A stretch of 64,000 nt of DNA from Turbatrix aceti (taxonomy: Eukaryota > Nematoda > Chromadorea > Rhabditida > Panagrolaimidae): assembly GCA_963969345.1 (NCBI GenBank), contig OZ017769.1, forward strand, positions 10,295,725-10,359,724, written 5' to 3'. This document shows positions 1 to 10,914 of the stretch, in pieces. The notes under the pieces are model-generated. The model was not told the DNA's origin. It did not search any database and saw nothing but the letters and a program-made list of their open reading frames with translations. Position numbers and translations under genes: made by a program. Numbering within the stretch: position 1 is the stretch's first letter; every line of letters begins with the position of its first letter.

Positions 1-2590
1 ACATGGCGAAGATGTACGAAGCTACCGGACGATTCGATCTCGCTGTCGAGACTTACGAGGTCATTTTGAAGCGGAGACCCGGTTTTGTTGACGGTTCGTT
101 AATTTTTTGGGGCTAAAATAGTCAAAACCTTGAGTTTAAAAAAAAAATTGAAACACTCAAGAAAGTAAAAAAAACAGTGTTTCTCGAAACGAAAGATGTT
201 ATTTGACAATCAAAAATCTACCGTAATCCAATAACACCCTCTCGAAAAGCTACTTTTAACTTTTTTTTCTGAAAAATTGATCGTTGCGTGGAGGGAAGGA
301 ATTCAATTTTTTCTTGACAATGCTAAAAATCGTCTTTCAGCTGTCTTGAGACTCGGCTGCATCGCCCGAGACCAAGGCGATACCGAAAAGGCTCTCACTC
401 TGTTCGAAAAAGCCACGGCGATTGATCCATCCAACGTGAATGGCATCCTCTTCGCCGCGAACATCCTCCTTCAACGCGGAGATGCAAAACTCGCGCAGTC
501 AAAGTTTGAACAGGTGTTGAAGTCCAAGGATCACAAGGATGATCCCTACGCCCTCGTTGGCCTTGGCAACGTCTGGCTCGAGGCCTTGTACAACGTTCGG
601 TCTGGAGACAAGGATGAAAAAGTGAGTTTTTGTCTGTTTGAAGCCAGTAAATTTTATTTGGATTTTTTCTTTAGGAAAAACTCGCCAAGTACCGGGATTC
701 GGCGATGAATTGCTTCGTCAAAGTGCTCAGGCATCATCCTCACAATGAGTTGGCGGCTAATGGCGTTGCCTGTCTGTTGGCGTTCAAGGGACAGTTCACG
801 GATGCCAGGGATATTCATTCTCAGGTTTGTTGGGGGGGGGGGGGGTTGAGGAGCGGAAAAGTTAAAAGTACTTTTTTGATTTTTTGGCACAATAGTTGAA
901 AACTTGTATTTTTTTGACACGGATTTTTGCTCAAAACTTTTCTGATAAAAATTTTGATTGTACAAAAGTTGTTCGATTTTTTTTATTATTTTAAAAAATA
1001 AAACGTGAAAAAAATCACATGTTCTGCGGAAAAATGAATTTTTTTTTCATTTTTTAACTAAAAAAATTGTTTTCAACATTTGAACATAGGATTTTTGTTT
1101 TCAGGTACGCGAGGAAATGCCAGACTTCATCGACGTCCAAATCGACATGGCACACGTAAGCATGGACATGCGGCAGTACGGCGCGGCTCTCCAGATGTAC
1201 AAAACCATCATGAAACGCAACCACAAGCAGTTTGACGTCCAGATGCTGCAGTACGCGGCCCGGGCCGCCTGGAAATCCGGAAACTTTGTCGAGTGCAGAG
1301 AATTTCTTCAGCGAGCTGCCATCGAAGCCCCGGGCAACCTCCTCGTCCGGTACAGCCTCTGCATCGTAATCCAGTGCTGCGCGACGCAGATTCTCCAGGA
1401 GGAAAAAGCGAGTCTCGAGCAACTCGAAGGCGCCATCGAGGATCTCAAAATCGCCGAACGAGGCTACCTGTTTCTCGCCAAGCAACCGGATGACGTCATG
1501 ATCAAGTGGAGGTACATCAGCCGGACGACGTGCTCCGCGGAGGCGAGGGTCTGCAAGGACGTCCTCTCGCAGGCAAAGCAGTACTACGCGTCGGCGTCCA
1601 AGAGGGCCAAGGAGGAAAAGGCCAAGGAGGAGGCGATTCGCGCAGAGCGGGAGGCCGTCATCCGGAAGAGGAAGGAGGAAGAAGAGGCCGCGAGGAAGAA
1701 GATCGAGGAGGAAAAGCTCAGGCTCCAGATGGAGAGGCAGAGGATCATCGAGAAGACCCAGGAGATGCTCAAGGTTATCCCGGTGAGTTTTTTTAGATAC
1801 GTTTTTTAAATTTGAAAAAAGAACTAAAAAAATAACATTTTAAAAAATTCAGATGACCGAGGATCGCGAAAAAGAACGCGAGCACCGCCACCGCAAAAAG
1901 AAGGACAAATCCGGCGACGGCTTCGTCAACGACGACTCCGACATGGGTGATTGGCAGGGCGCCGGCGAAGGCGGAGAAGGAGGTGCCAAGCGACAGAAGA
2001 AGCGCAAAACCAAGCGAACATCGGAAGGCGGAGGACGCCGACGACATGCTCGCGAGACCGGCGACGAGTCGGGAGAAGACAGCGAGAATCGGCGACCGCG
2101 CAAGAAGAAGAAGCACTCGAGGCGGGATGACGAACGCGAAGAAGAAGTCGTTCGGAAGGGAAAAAGTGAGTTACATTGAAATTTTTGAAAATTTATGAAA
2201 TGTAAAATTGTGCAAATTTCAGTCAAGAGCCGCGAATTTGTATCGGAGAGCAGCAGCAGCGACAACGAAGGCCCCACGATGCCGGCAGATACCGAAGAAA
2301 TCGTGCATAGGCCCATCTCGTCCGACGACTCGGATGACGACGATTCAGACAACAACGCCAACGCCCCGGCAGCAGCGACGAGTGACGACGATGACGACAG
2401 CTCCCACGAGCAGCAGCCGGTCAAGAGAGCTCGCATCGCCGCTGACAGCGACGATAGCGATGCGGACGAAGACAGCCGACCGGCTCCGGCTGCGAGGACC
2501 ATTGCTTCCGACGACGACGACGAGGCTGACTCTCCTCCGCCAAGGGCACCCCTGTCAGATGACGACGACGATGATGATGACAGCGATTGA
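1..2590 (+). CDS. ctr-9: CTR9, RNA polymerase II-associated factor (Paf1 complex), 3' part
   Basis: CTR9 is the TPR scaffold of the Paf1 complex, which acts in the nucleus on elongating RNA polymerase II and supports histone modification. Exons read 1-93, 341-621, 675-824, 1105-1782, 1853-2165 and 2223-2590 (TGA), all with GT..AG introns, giving about 626 residues; the N-terminal part lies outside the window. Visible are TPR-type helical pairs (AKMYEATGRFDLAVETYEVI; RLGCIARDQGDTEKALTLFE), then a conserved C-terminal TPR block (MRQYGAALQMYKTIM...ECREFLQRAAIEAPGN), a long charged helix rich in KAKEE/ARKKIEEE, and an acidic Ser/Asp tail with many SDDDDD runs. This order is that of CTR9. A poly(A) signal AATAAA lies near 2681. 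One intron contains a run of about 14 G near 832-845. Confidence 0.93.
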
Positions 2591-3237
2591 GATTGACTGC
2601 TCGCGTCGGCCGGGGGGAATGATCATTGGATGATTGATTGCTTTTTGTTGTTTTTGTACTTTTTGTGTATTTACGTAGTGAATAAAAAATCATGAACATG
2701 CGAGGATTCGATTTAAAAAAACCTACAAACGTGCCAACAAAAAAGACTTCAAATTTATGCATAATAGCAATTTTTATTAACGCATAATTTTTGAGTAATT
2801 TTGTCACAAAAAAACTAAAAAATTCTTTCGATCCACTTTTTATTAGTTTTTGGAACAAAATTATATGATAGATAATATTTTTTACATAATTTTGCGATGA
2901 TAAATACTAGTAATGTAAAACGGCTCCTAATTTTTGAACCTTTAGGATCTCGTTCATAACAAATTTGGTTAAAAGTTTTTGCTTTCGAGATTCTTAAAAA
3001 AATCGCTTTTGGGGTGTATAAGCAAAAAAACGGTCAATTCTCTCATTCCTGATCGTGATGTATAATAATATTGTAAGCAACGTGATATTATGACGCGTTG
3101 CTCACGATATCGAAATTAGTGCACATTTCTAAACATAAATTTACGCAGAAACTTGTGAATCTCATTCAGTCGTTATCGCAGGTTTATTTCCAGTTGCGTT
3201 TACATTATCAGTTCCGTTCGTTTGCGTAATAATAAAA
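2591..3237. other. Intergenic, AT-rich
   Basis: The stretch holds the CTR9 3' end and AT-rich sequence. I see no convincing gene, RNA or repeat. Confidence 0.5.
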
Positions 3238-3420
3238 TTATAGATAATCAAGAGAGTTGTTAATTTCATCATTTTTATAACACGTCATGCCACCGATCAC
3301 CGAAACAATCGCTGTAATGTTTACTTCAGGGGGCAATGACTGGGACAAAATTCTTTTCCCATCATCATCAGTGCAAAGTTTGCATCGCCAGTATTCTTTC
3401 GATTCACTTTTGTGTTTGCC
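3238..3420 (-). CDS. Possible terminal exon of an unrecognised small protein
   Basis: A minus-strand reading frame follows a good acceptor (TTTGCAG, complement of 3421-3427) and ends in TAA at 3238. It would encode about 60 residues starting GKHKSESKEYWRCKLCTDD. A single WxCxxC pair recalls half of a FLYWCH or BED-type zinc finger, but the second ligand pair is not visible and I could not find the upstream exon. It may be a gene relic or a chance frame. Confidence 0.25.
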   Translation of the reverse strand, partial: GKHKSESKEYWRCKLCTDDDGKRILSQSLPPEVNITAIVSVIGGMTCYKNDEINNSLDYL

Positions 3421-3796
3421 CTGCAAACATAAAACAATCAGTGAACATGGTTCATTTACATAATGCAAGTTTTTTTCGGGTACCAGCAAAAATGTGATTA
3501 AAAATTTTTGCACGCTTGTGATGAAGCTCAAATATAAATATTATTTTTTCACGAAAGGCATAAAAACGGTGGCAGCAGAAGAAACTCAATGTACTAAAAA
3601 AAAAAAAACTAAACTAAAAAAGGAAGAAATGCAAGTCGCGGACCAACTGTTGGAATGCAGCAATGTCAACAGCGTTGACCACGCTATCTAAATTCAACAA
3701 TCAAAACAATCAATTATTTTTGTAATTGCTTGTTGTTCATTTGAAAATCCTTTATATTCATTTGAGTCCTTTTTACACGGATTTTTTTGTACTGCC

Positions 3797-5039
3797 ATGT
3801 CGTCAATTTCGTTTGAAATTCAAGAAATTGATTATCAGCTTTCATTATTGCAAAGTAAGTTGGTTTGTGTTTATTTGACGTCACATTTTTACAGTTACTA
3901 TTTTTAGTACGAATGTCACGGGTCAATGTTGACTCAAGTGCATTTGCACAGTGCGGTCAAAAAATATACACTCTGACGCAACGTCGAGAATTATTGTCTG
4001 CATACGTTGAAAAAATGATTTATCGCGTTGAAATGGCTCGAGAAAAGGCTAAAAAACAGATGGAATACCTAAACGGTGAACTCAGAAAGTGCATCGACAG
4101 AATTGTTCATGAATACGAAGACAAAGCCGCCGAGTTATCGTCCATCGACCAAGCCGAACAACTGTGCATAAAAAACATCGCTGACGAACAAATTGAAGAA
4201 TTTGCAGTGAGTTCGGAAATTCAAACAATCAAACAATATGCCCAAAAGTATTTTAACGACTTCAAACATATTTCATCTAAGAACAATTTTTTCCACGCTG
4301 CAGCTTGTTCTAATTTAAAAATATATGTTGATGCCCCATCGGATGATGATATTGCTTTGCTAGCAAATGACTTATTGCGCGAAGCAAAATTGCCAACAGC
4401 AATGAAGTATCCGTTAACGTTAACCGACGTCGACAGTATCATTCATTCAAAAAATTATTATGCGTTTTATCTTTTTCTTATTCTGGACACTTCACTCAAC
4501 GTTATTTTGACCAATATTCCAGATGAATTTCCGGAATATTCTTCGTTTTTATTAATCTACGACTCAAATTCAAAATTATTTATTCCTTTTTCATCTGATA
4601 GAAAAGACGTAAGCTAAACAACTTTCTTTGTTAATTTTTTTTATTACGTTTTGGATTTTTTCAGGGCAAAAAAATTTGTTTTTATAGCTTGCGATATGTA
4701 TTGCAACTTTTTGAATACCAAGATCGGCACTGTCCAATATGTTTACGCACAAGCGACGACTTTCGCTGTTTCAAACCTTCTCGAGAGTCCGAGCCCGTTA
4801 TTTGCTCTACGTGTGGTGCTTTCTGTCAAACTACTGGTTGCTACAATGCACACTCCCGGATCTGCCCCCGACCTGATCAGGAACTTCAGGGAGATGTTTA
4901 TGAATTAATCGAAAACGTTATGGAAAAAAAGCAACAAACATTCAAACTGATCGTATCCAAACCGTCTGAACGATCTGGTCGAAAAAATTCAAGACGATTC
5001 AGAAAAAAAACAAAAAAATCAAAACAAAAGACTTGTTAA
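3797..5039 (+). CDS. Unrecognised coiled-coil protein with C-terminal Cys/His zinc module, copy 1
   Basis: I do not recognise this family. Exons 3797-3854, 3908-4608 and 4665-5039 join in frame to a 377-residue protein. Exon 1 is 58 nt, encodes MSSISFEIQEIDYQLSLLQ and ends in phase 1, as in the neighbouring paralogue, so I chose this ATG over the internal MSRV. Residues about 45-105 form a charged coiled coil (REKAKKQMEYLNGELRK, HEYEDKAAEL). A middle domain of about 140 residues contains an ILDTSLNVILTNIP motif shared with the paralogue. Exon 3 carries HCPICLRT, then CSTC, then FCQTTGCYNAHSRICP: eight ligands in the order C-C..C-C-C-C-H-C, enough for two zinc ions. The tail is very basic (KKTKKSKQK). 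TRIM-like ligase architecture is only a loose analogy, since the zinc module is C-terminal. Confidence 0.75.
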
Positions 5040-5745
5040 ACTCAATTTAATTAACTTACTTAAACATTTTGATTGTCTTTATTGTGTTTGACACAACAAT
5101 CACAAGCGAATGCACAGTAAAAAGACAATGACTCGATGGTGTATTTTTGATATTTTTCACTGACACGTTTAGCCATAAACTGTTTTTTTGAGTCAGTGGT
5201 ATCAGTCGTGCGTCGCTTGTGAATGATTTTTTCCGGAATTGAACATTTCAAAGTATGACTCCTGTTTATGTACCTATTATTGAAAATTGTTTTATGTATA
5301 ATATGTTATCTAAAATTAGTTTCTAGTAGGAATCTTTTTGTAAATATAATAAATGTGCCGTGCTTAATTAATGGCAATGAAAAAATAGGAGAGAAAACAA
5401 GGCATTAATATTTTGGAGATTTAAAAAAAATATTTTGCTAAATTTTTGACTTGTTATACAATAAAAGTTTCTGTGGGGAATTTCGCGAAAGTGTAATCGT
5501 TACGGGGGGGGGGTTGAAGAAATTTCCCGGAGGCTCTTCGGGGATCAGGGAGAAAAAGGTATTCTAGAAATCATTTCCATTAGTTATCGTTAATCGATAA
5601 ACGTTTATATTTTCGATATCGAAATTTGTGTAAAAAAATAATGTGTTTTTACTTAACTGTGGAATTCTGTCAAGTAATTCCGTGGTCATAATTTGCGTTG
5701 TTACATTAATTAAATAACACCTTCGTTGTAGTTCTGTCTGCTGCC
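5040..5745. other. Intergenic between the two zinc-module paralogues
   Basis: AT-rich sequence with a run of about 10 G near 5504-5513. I see no gene or repeat structure. Confidence 0.45.
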
Positions 5746-6946
5746 ATGGCATTCCTTTTAAATTTAATGAGTGCCATTTGTGTGGTTCTACATGAAATTG
5801 AAGGTGAGTTTATTCAACGCGCAGTGTAAATTGCATTATGTACTTTTTTATTTTTTAGACCAAATGTCAAAGGTCGACGAGAAGTCTGAAAATTACTCAG
5901 CTTTTGCCAAAAAAGCTATTGAATTGCATCAACACCGAGAACTTTTGGAAACGTATACCGAAGAAATGGACTTTCGTATCAAATGCATCAACGATGAAGT
6001 GAAAAGAAAAATTGAGGAACTGATAGGTGAACAGAAAGAAAATATCGCCAATGTTAAACACGAATTCGAAGACAAGGCTGCAGCGTTGTCTAAATTCGAA
6101 GACGTTGAGATAGTATTGAAACATTTTGCCGATACAGGAGAAATGTTATCGCCGTCAGAAATTACGAACTACACGAATCATACGATTATAAAATACAAAA
6201 ACATGCATTTTTCCAAAAACAACTTTGATGCCAACTTCTTTTTCGCGGCTGCGTCCTCTCTGTATCAAAAATACGTTGGTACACCGGAAAATAACGATAT
6301 TTACGACTGGGCCAAATTTTTGACGTCAAAAACAAACAAGGTGAATCTATGCTCGTTATCGGAAATCGACGAAACTATCCATTCGCTCATTAACACGGAA
6401 CATATCTTTTTCATTCTGGATAGTACATCATTGCGCGTAATTTTGACAAATCTACCTAAATTTATTGATTACCACTTCATATACATATTGATTCATGATT
6501 CGGCATCACAACAAGTTTTTCCGATTTCCAGTTTGACAGAAAATGTAAGATTTAAACTGATATTTTATAATTATTAAAAAAATTATACCTTTTTATGTAT
6601 ATATTTTTTATATTTAAAAAAATTATTTTTTTTTACTTAATAAAGATATTTTTTAAACAAATGTTTTTTTCAGGATCAAAAGATATGCTTAAAATGCGTC
6701 GATTACAAACCGTCAAATCACACCTGCCAGAGACGATGTCCTATTTGTTTGCAGGAAGGTGAACCCTTTAAATATTTCAAGCCGTATCGGACGAAAGCTC
6801 TTATTTGCATTAAGTGCAACGCTTACTGTCAGACACCGCAGTGCTACGAAACCCATCAAAAAGTCTGTCCGCTGCCTAAACAGCCAATTTACGACGCCGT
6901 TCTGGCACTGATCAGAGGTATCTTGGCAAAATTTTCCCCGAAATGA
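5746..6946 (+). CDS. Unrecognised coiled-coil protein with C-terminal Cys/His zinc module, copy 2
   Basis: Tandem paralogue of the gene at 3797-5039. Exons 5746-5803, 5859-6544 and 6674-6946 (TGA) give 338 residues. Exon 1 is again 58 nt ending in phase 1 (MAFLLNLMSAICVVLHEIE). The coiled coil (about residues 50-105; IEELIGEQKENIANVKHEFE) and the middle motif ILDSTSLRVILTNLP are conserved. Exon 3 has an extra leading CLKC pair, then CPIC, CIKC and YCQTPQCYETHQKVCP, and ends PIYDAVLALIRGI, a helix also present in the third copy at 41 kb. Unlike copy 1 it lacks the long basic tail. AATAAA near 7187 may serve its 3' end. Function is unknown; the zinc ligand pattern and coiled coil suggest a binding or oligomerising protein. 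Confidence 0.75.
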
Positions 6947-7231
6947 AAAAGGGGCTTGATTGTACGATCGTCAACACGCCACCGTCCTATCAGTCGTTTT
7001 CTCTCTCTCTTCGTTCGTACATTCTTCTATTTTCTTTTGTTTGAATTGTAAGTATTTGCTTTTTTATCGTATCCGCATTTACCAAAAAATTTACCTGTTT
7101 ATACTTATATTTATAATCGTACTTTTTTTATATTGTTGAACCTCTGCGTGCCCTAACAGGCTTAATTACCCAAGTTTAAGAAGCCCAATAAAGCTGTATC
7201 CGAAAACTTGACACTGATAGCTTTTGGAAAC

Positions 7232-8310
7232 GTGCGGAGTGTTCCCAACACGAAAATTTTTAGCGATTTTGTAAAAGTGTTATGTATTCGTCGACAGTTT
7301 TCGGGTATTCATATCATTTGCATTTTTTTGGCATTTTGCCATTGTGTCAAGCTAAGATCAAGCTTTTTATAGCACTTTGCACTTTATCGATTGCTTGCAA
7401 ATGAACTTCGCTGCAGGAGTCCAAAGAGGGAAAATATTGAATTTTTGTGTAGGCCTCCTGCCTTCCCTGTACTAAAATTTGAAAATTTCGTCTCAGTCCT
7501 GTCTTGGCACTACCCAAAGCTTCAATTTAAGCCGGCATTTGTGATTCTTTATCTACAGGCCTTGACGGAGAGGGCAAATGAAATTTTGACTATCTTGACT
7601 ACGTCGCGGGTGCACCCGTTGTACGATGATTCTGCCCAAATCATGCTTTGTTTTGCTAAATCCGACCTCCTGATGCCAAAGAAACACAAAAAAAGTAAGC
7701 AATTAGGTATAGGGCAATGTAGCAGCATTCCAAAACACAAGCTATTTGGCCGTCAAAAGCCCAGGGGAACACCGCGCGCGTGCATAGTTCCCTGTTTCAG
7801 AGTACTGTTATGCGTAGTCCATATCGCTTGCAGATTGTGATAGCTACTTTTTTTGTGTTTCTTTGGCATCAGGAGGTCGGATTTAGTAAAACAAAGCATG
7901 ATTTGGGCAGAATCATCGTACAACGGGTGCACCCGCGACGTAGTCAAGATAATCAAAATTTCATTTGCCCTCTCCGTCAAGGCCTGTAGATAAAGAATCA
8001 CAAATGCCGGCTTAAATTGAAGCTTTGGGTAGTGCCAAGACAGGACTGAGACGAAATTTTCAAATTTTAGTACAGGGAAGGCAGGAGGCCTACACAAAAA
8101 TTCTATATTTTCCCTCTTTGGACTCCTGCAGCGAAGTTCATTTGCAAGCAATCGATAAAGTGCAAAGTGCTATAAAAAGCTTGATCTTAGCTTGACACAA
8201 TGGCAAAATGCCAAAAAAATGCAAATGATATGAATACCCGAAAACTGTCGACGAATACATAACACTTTTACAAAATCGCTAAAAATTTTCGTGTTGGGAA
8301 CACTCCGCAC
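7232..8310. mobile_element. Foldback (long terminal inverted repeat) MITE, 1,079 bp
   Basis: Arms 7232-7697 and 7845-8310 (466 bp each) are reverse complements with only a few substitutions and no length change; the spacer is 147 bp. Outer ends read GTGCGGAGTGTTCCCAAC and its complement. No clear target duplication flanks it, so the superfamily is unknown. Each arm contains the same roughly 100-codon open frame (starting near 7391 and near 8151), which is a by-product of the repeat rather than evidence of a protein. Confidence 0.85.
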
Positions 8311-8445
8311 CGTGGTCATTTTTCACGCTAACTAAACATCGTTGATCAGATACCTTTTTTGGTTGATTTTATAGCTCACAGTCGATTTATTTATCAAAGT
8401 TAAAAAAATTACAGTTTTACAAAAAAATACCAAAATGAATGGAAG

Positions 8446-10914
8446 TCAGTCGCCCCCGCTCGGAAGCGGGCTTATTTGATTCAGCGTCGACTCTTCTTCG
8501 TCTAGATCGGCTTCCAGCGACAAAGCATCTCCCGAAAGAACATTTCGTTGTCCCGACGAAGGTTGACTCGGCACTTCATCGTACACCTCCTCGACAAGTG
8601 GCCGTCTGGGTGGACTGAATGACAAATCTGACATGGGATCAGATTTATCCGGGGCAAAAATAAGCCTCTGACTCGTTTCATCCGACGCCCATCTCGTCAT
8701 GGATTGCTGAACTTCTCCGGAAGAAGGATAGCCGGTGGCAGAAGCCGGACGGTTAATTGGGGGCTTGCTCAGGGGCGTGGAAGTCTTGAGGGGGGCCATG
8801 CTAGCAAAATTGGAGAGCGAAGAGAACGAATCCACCTTGCCGGGGGCGTTGCCGTGCTTGCTGCCGGTGATGACGACCGGATGCTGATGACGGAAATTTT
8901 CAATGATGGATACCTCATCGATGGACTCGATGAGACGCACTCCGAATGTTTTGGGTGACGAGGAGTCGTCGGGGTGGGAGCGGATGGATCCGTCAGGGCG
9001 GACTGGGATCAGGCGGATTTGTTGTCTAAAAGAAAAAAATTAAAAAGTTTTTTTAATTTTTTTAAACGATTAAAAAAAATTAAAAATAAATAACAAAATA
9101 ATAAAAATAAAAAAATAGGTAAAAAAGATTCTTATAAAAATTTTTCTCATTACCTGGCGCCAAGTTTGGCAACTTTGGACAACGGCACTTCACCAGCACT
9201 CAAGCTAGAAGTCGGGACAGTTGATGACGAAGTTGCCGTCGTGTTCGACGAATTCCGTTCCGACGATGACAGTCCGACAGATGTCGTCACCGAGCTGCTG
9301 CCTCTGGTTGACGCCAGGTGAGCGCTGACTCCGACATCGGCTGTTTCGGACTAAAAAAATCTAACACATTTTCAAACCAAAAAAATTGAAAATCCAAACC
9401 TTCAAAACAACATCGAAATCCGTTTGTATCGATTTTGAGACTTGGATTATGGATTTTCGAGGGGTTTCCTGGAAAAAGAAAAAATAATAAACATTAGGGG
9501 GTCAAATAGTATAAAAATTTGGGAAAAAAGATGGGTGAAGGTATTTTTTTGTTCCATCGCTAGGTGAAGTTTGCCGAGGAAAAATCAGGACAAACTCGTA
9601 TTTTACGATGGATGCGTGCCTTCAGGAGCAAGGACACTGCGGGGAGTAAATTTGAGTGCCAAGTCCGTCTGACACTTTATAATATGTGTCCCGGTATAGT
9701 TCGTCAAGAAGTACAAGTTTACTTTTCGACTTGTTACCGGGAAAAAAGGGTTACGGTAGGGATAAATAGAAAAAAGTGTAAAAAATGTTTGGCATAAAAA
9801 AACTCACCTTTCTCGGAGAAACAGCCAGACTGGCATTTTTCGGCGTTTGCCGGGTGTCACTTCGCCTATGTGATCCGAGACTTTTCAATTTTTCCGGCAG
9901 CTTCGGCGTTGGTGTCGAAATTGGCGAATCGCTATCCCCATAATTTTTTGCAGGCTGCCCGGCGTAAAAATCATCAGAGCCACTGCCAACAGAGCCAAAA
10001 TCAATACCGACATCCCTCGGATCAGGATGAACACCTGCTTCCTCATCCTGTTCATCATTCCCGCTGCTCGTACCACTGCTAGCCTCGGACAAGCCAGAAA
10101 TCTCGCGAAAGTCATGCCCATCGAGTCGGGGAACGATCGATGGAACAGGTGGTCGCTTGGCGTCGGCGGGAGACGTGCGGTCAGCGATGGCGAGTGACGT
10201 CCACTTGGTCTTCTCGCGCTGGCGTTGATCGAAGCGGCGGTAGATTTTGCGGGGCGTGTCGTCTGGGGCTTCGACGAGGAAGGACAGGAGGTGGCGGGCC
10301 TCGATGGGATGGTCGATGGTGTTCTGCGTGGAGGAGAGCTCGTCCCGGAGGCGGTCGTAGAGAGCCTTCAGCGCGGTAAGGGCAATCGTAACCGATTCGT
10401 CGTTGGTGTCGGTCCTTGAAATGGAGCGGATTAGGAATTTTTTTGAAAATCGGTATTTCTAAATTTTGAAATCTCAAAATTTTTTTGTTAAAAATTTGAA
10501 AAACTAAAACGGCAGAATGGGTTCAAAAATTGATTTTTCGGTCAAAATTGTGCAAATTGGCAAACAAAAATAAAAAATTTGAATTTCTGAAATTTTGAAT
10601 TTAAATAAACTAAACGAAAGGAAAAAACTTGAATTTTGCGCCGATAATTTTTTTTTAATTGCAATGTTATGTACGTTTTCATTCGCTTATACAATTTTAT
10701 TGTCAAATTTTTCAAAACGTTCAGTAAAAAATAACCTAATTTTTAGAAACAACCTAAAAAAAATTTTCGTGTTTTTTTTTGCAAATTTGTTTGCAAATCC
10801 TACCAAATGCAAGATTCATTATTGATGAATTTAACCGTCTCCGCGGGACTCAATGCAAGCTTGTTGATTGCCTCACGAATAGCCAGCGCTGTCGATGGAT
10901 CATGACGGTATTGT
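8446..10914 (-). CDS. Ser/Pro-rich protein of unknown function, 3' part
   Basis: Five exons join in frame on the minus strand: 10804-10914, 9808-10414, 9400-9468, 9154-9350 and 8446-9025 (TGA), about 520 residues; the 5' end lies further right and was not found. The N-terminal part looks helical (TALAIREAINKLALSPAETV; VTIALTALKALYDRLRDEL; DHPIEARHLLSFLVEAP). The rest is low-complexity Ser/Thr/Pro-rich sequence with acidic patches, probably disordered and phosphorylated. The PIEARHLLSFL stretch faintly recalls an early HEAT-like segment of tuberin, but the remainder does not follow that protein, so I make no family call. A TTTATT (AATAAA on this strand) lies near 8386. Confidence 0.65.

Noticed and set aside
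832..845. Run of about 14 G (also near 5504 and a C run near 31461)
   Set aside because: Could form a quadruplex, but a homopolymer of this kind in an intron or gap gives no evidence of function and may be miscounted.
3494..3691. Short plus-strand frame with a Lys-rich stretch
   Set aside because: Low complexity, no splice context, overlaps the doubtful minus-strand exon.
7391..8151. Two opposite 130-150 codon frames encoding nearly the same peptide
   Set aside because: Both come from the arms of the foldback element; no family match.
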